A DNA stretch of 64,000 bases from Desulfobulbaceae bacterium (lineage in GTDB: Bacteria; Desulfobacterota; Desulfobulbia; Desulfobulbales; Desulfobulbaceae). Numbering within the stretch: the first letter of the stretch is position 1; each line of letters begins with the position of its first letter. The notes under the pieces are model-generated. The model did not search any database. It was given only the letters and a program-made list of their open reading frames with translations, and was not told the DNA's origin. The DNA lies in the NCBI GenBank assembly GCA_003508005.1, contig DNUE01000091.1:53815-117814 (forward strand), in the 5' to 3' direction. Positions 61,785 to 64,000 of the stretch are shown here, one piece after another. The position numbers and the translations under genes are program-made.

Positions 61785-64000
61785 CTATGCCTTTGTGATG
61801 TTGACCATGAATGCCTTGAACTCAGGGCAAAAGGTGTTGGGACAGCCGACAGAAGGAGTAAGGAGATTGGTCGCGTCATCCTTGGTGCCCTCCGGCCAAA
61901 GCCAGCCGTAGTTGAACGGCATGCCGACCTCGTGGACGGTCTTTCCCTCGACCTTGAAAGGGGTCATGCGCTTGGTGACCATGGCCACGCACGTGGTCGA
62001 CCCACGGACCGAGGAGACTTTGACCCGTTCGCCGTTCTTGAGGCCCAGTTCGCCTGCCAGCTTCTCGCTGATCTCGATGTAGGCCTCGGGCATTGCCTCG
62101 AGGAGCCACGGCTGCCAGCGGGTGAAGCCGGTGCACCAGTGCTCGGTTGCGGAATAGGTGGTGCAGACATAGGGGAACTTGGCGTCGGCGTTGGCGAACT
62201 TGTCGAATTCGCTCTTGAAGATGGTGACCGCCGGGTTGGTCCGCCGGCTGGAGAGGGGATGCTTCTCCAGCGGGCCCTCCATGGGTTCGTAGTGCTCCGA
62301 AAAGGGGCCCTCGACCATGCCGGGACCGAAAACGGAACCGACGCCGTCCGCCTTCATGATGAAGGGATATTTTCCTTTCTCCTTGTTGGCCATCGGCGGC
62401 CAGCCGCCGTCGGCCACGTCGCCGACCCACTTGTCACCGACCCACTCCAGCAGCTTTCTCTTGGGGTTGTAGGGCTTGCCGTTGAGATCGCATGAGGCGC
62501 GGTTGTAGATGACCCGCCGGTTCATCGGCCAGGCGTAGGCCCAGTTGAGATAGAGTCCCAGGCCGGTGGGATCGTCCTTGCCCCGCCGCTGCATCAGGTT
62601 CACCCCTTTCTGGTCAAAGGTGCCGGCACACAGCCAGTTGCCGCTGGAGGTGGAGCCGTCGGCCATGAGCTTGGGAAAGCCGGGCACGTTCTCGCCCTTC
62701 AGATTCACCTCCTTGGTTCCCTTGACCGCGTCCTCGATGATCACGTCCTTGGTATAGTGGCCGGCAATCTGCCTGGCGCACTTGACCGCGTCGAATTTTC
62801 CCTGGGCGTCCCGGTAGTCCCATTTCAGGTTGAGGATGGGCTCGGGGCTGGCACCGCCTTCCTTGGCGTAGAGGGCGCGAATCTCATCCATGATCCGCAT
62901 CATGATATCGCCGTCGGAAAGGGCATCGCCTGGCGGGTTGGCCGCTTGGTAGGCCCACTGGATCAGTCGGCCGGAGTTGGCCTGGCTGCCCTGTTTTTCG
63001 ATGGTTGGGCAGCCGGGCAGGAGGAAGCACTCGGTATCTACGTTGGCCGGGTTGACGCCGGGCCCCTTCCAGAAGGAGGCGGTCTCGTTGTCGAAGATGT
63101 TGACGTTGACCATCCACTTCAGCTTCTGCAGGGCGTTCCTGACCTTGTTCGAGTTGGGGGTACTGACCGCGCAGTTGGCGGCCCAGCACACGAAACCCTC
63201 TACCTTGCCCGTCAGCATCACGTCGAAGAGGTGCATGATCGAGTAGGCCTTGCCGTCCTCCATCTTGGGCAGCCAGGAGTAGCCGAACTCGTCCTCCGGG
63301 GTCGCGGTTTCGCCGAACACCGCCTTCAGGAAGCTGACCGAATATTTGGGGTAGTTCTGGTACCAGTTGGCCGACATGGGGTCGCTGGACTTGGTGGTGT
63401 ATTTCTCGTTGTACTCGGCCAGGGTCTGGAGCGAGGGGGTCGGCATCTTCAGATATCCCGGGAGAATATTGTAGAGGATGGCGTGGTCGGTGGAGCCCTG
63501 GACGTTGGGCTCGCCGCGCAGGGCGTTGATGCCGCCGCCGGCGATCCCCATGTTGCCGAGCAGAAGCTGGATGATGGACATGCACCGGATGTTCTGGCTA
63601 CCCACCGTATGGTGGGTCCAGCCCAGGGCGTAGCATTCGGTGCCGGCCTTGTCCGGGGCGCCGGTGGCGCCGTACGCCTTGTACACCGTGAGCAGGTCCT
63701 CCTTGGAGACGCCGGTAACCGAGGAGACGACATCCAGGGAGTAGCGCTCGTAGTGCTTCTTGAGCATCTGGTAGACGCATTGCGGATCCTGGAGGGTGTA
63801 GTCCCGCACGGGAATGCCCGCCTCGTCTTTCATTGTCGTCCAGGTGGCCTTGTTGTACTTGCCCGTTTCCTGATTAAAGCCGGAAAAGAGACCGTCATTG
63901 AACGAGAAATCCGGGCTGACGATGAAAGAGGCGTTGGTGTAATACTTGACATACTCCTCATGGATGAGGTTGTTGTCGATGATGTACTTGATCATGCCGC
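61785..64000 (-). CDS. fdhA: Formate dehydrogenase catalytic subunit, 5' part beyond the window
   Basis: The frame stays open to the window end, so the N-terminus is missing. At least 736 residues are visible, corresponding to the part of FdnG-type formate dehydrogenase after the selenocysteine/cysteine site: YIIDNNLIHEEYVKYYTNASF, CYALGWTHHTVGSQNIR, LLGNMGIAGGGINALRGEPNVQGSTDHA in parts, FVCWAANCAVSTPNSNKVRNAL and the C-terminal molybdopterin-binding HWCTGFTRWQPWL and GMPFNYGWLWPEG. The TAT signal, the N-terminal [4Fe-4S] motif and the Sec/Cys residue should lie upstream. It oxidises formate (or reduces CO2) at a bis-MGD Mo or W centre. Confidence 0.95.
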   Translation of the reverse strand, partial: GMIKYIIDNNLIHEEYVKYYTNASFIVSPDFSFNDGLFSGFNQETGKYNKATWTTMKDEAGIPVRDYTLQDPQCVYQMLKKHYERYSLDVVSSVTGVSKEDLLTVYKAYGATGAPDKAGTECYALGWTHHTVGSQNIRCMSIIQLLLGNMGIAGGGINALRGEPNVQGSTDHAILYNILPGYLKMPTPSLQTLAEYNEKYTTKSSDPMSANWYQNYPKYSVSFLKAVFGETATPEDEFGYSWLPKMEDGKAYSIMHLFDVMLTGKVEGFVCWAANCAVSTPNSNKVRNALQKLKWMVNVNIFDNETASFWKGPGVNPANVDTECFLLPGCPTIEKQGSQANSGRLIQWAYQAANPPGDALSDGDIMMRIMDEIRALYAKEGGASPEPILNLKWDYRDAQGKFDAVKCARQIAGHYTKDVIIEDAVKGTKEVNLKGENVPGFPKLMADGSTSSGNWLCAGTFDQKGVNLMQRRGKDDPTGLGLYLNWAYAWPMNRRVIYNRASCDLNGKPYNPKRKLLEWVGDKWVGDVADGGWPPMANKEKGKYPFIMKADGVGSVFGPGMVEGPFSEHYEPMEGPLEKHPLSSRRTNPAVTIFKSEFDKFANADAKFPYVCTTYSATEHWCTGFTRWQPWLLEAMPEAYIEISEKLAGELGLKNGERVKVSSVRGSTTCVAMVTKRMTPFKVEGKTVHEVGMPFNYGWLWPEGTKDDATNLLTPSVGCPNTFCPEFKAFMVNITKA

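Noticed and set aside
61785..64000. A selenocysteine codon in fdhA
   Set aside because: The expected site lies upstream of the visible part; no in-frame TGA is present within the window.
1..64000. CRISPR array, insertion sequence or prophage
   Set aside because: No regularly spaced repeats, transposase or phage structural genes were seen; the recombinase-like protein at 54902 is a regulator.

Overview
The window looks like a chromosomal segment of a GC-rich, anaerobic or microaerobic deltaproteobacterium (Desulfobacterota), most like the Desulfobulbales group of sulfate or sulfur metabolisers. This is inferred from gene content: a periplasmic-type formate dehydrogenase set, a TunR-type tungstate regulator (a family described from sulfate reducers), a cytochrome bd-like oxidase fused to a multihaem cytochrome c, and many signalling and envelope genes. 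No phage, insertion sequence or CRISPR array was seen.

Left part (1-20 kb). A truncated spermidine-synthase-like membrane protein is followed by an ATP-grasp ligase (minus), nadA, a giant PPDK-like protein that lacks the PEP-binding barrel, a HEAT-like/HD-GYP signalling pair, and an M48 peptidase with TPRs (minus). Next come a CAU-anticodon tRNA and a housekeeping run: NIF3 protein, C4 zinc-ribbon protein, RNase HI, RNase P RNA, ispDF and an M20 peptidase. A cobalamin-riboswitch-like element sits orphaned between the HD-GYP gene and the convergent M48 gene.

Middle part (20-50 kb). VKOR-thioredoxin protein; a FecR-TPR-outer-membrane-barrel protein with a CHASE2 adenylate cyclase; an FKBP-methyltransferase fusion; an SDR/DUF2867 protein; two flavin-binding split-barrel proteins; a lipocalin; a DUF523/DUF1722 protein; and two secreted subtilases. 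The second subtilase lies between two copies of a roughly 200-bp repeat, one copy of which is the purF leader. purF, a ferredoxin, a two-subunit bd-like oxidase whose large subunit carries eight CxxCH motifs, a lipoprotein, an ICMT-like membrane protein and an isolated GspE-type ATPase follow.

Right part (49.5-64 kb). This is a molybdenum/tungsten and formate dehydrogenase island: a ModE-like regulator, tupABC, a MOT1-family permease, a small secreted protein, tunR, a molbindin, modA, moeA, and on the minus strand fdhA-fdhB-fdhI-fdhE, with fdhA running off the window. The logic is oxyanion capture (TupABC, ModA, MOT1), storage or buffering (molbindin), cofactor insertion (MoeA) and maturation (FdhE) for the metalloenzyme FdhABI. 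A shared sequence overlapping the -35 box at three promoters (tupA, the secreted protein/tunR divergent region, modA) is the candidate TunR operator, and the tupA leader also holds a terminator-like hairpin.
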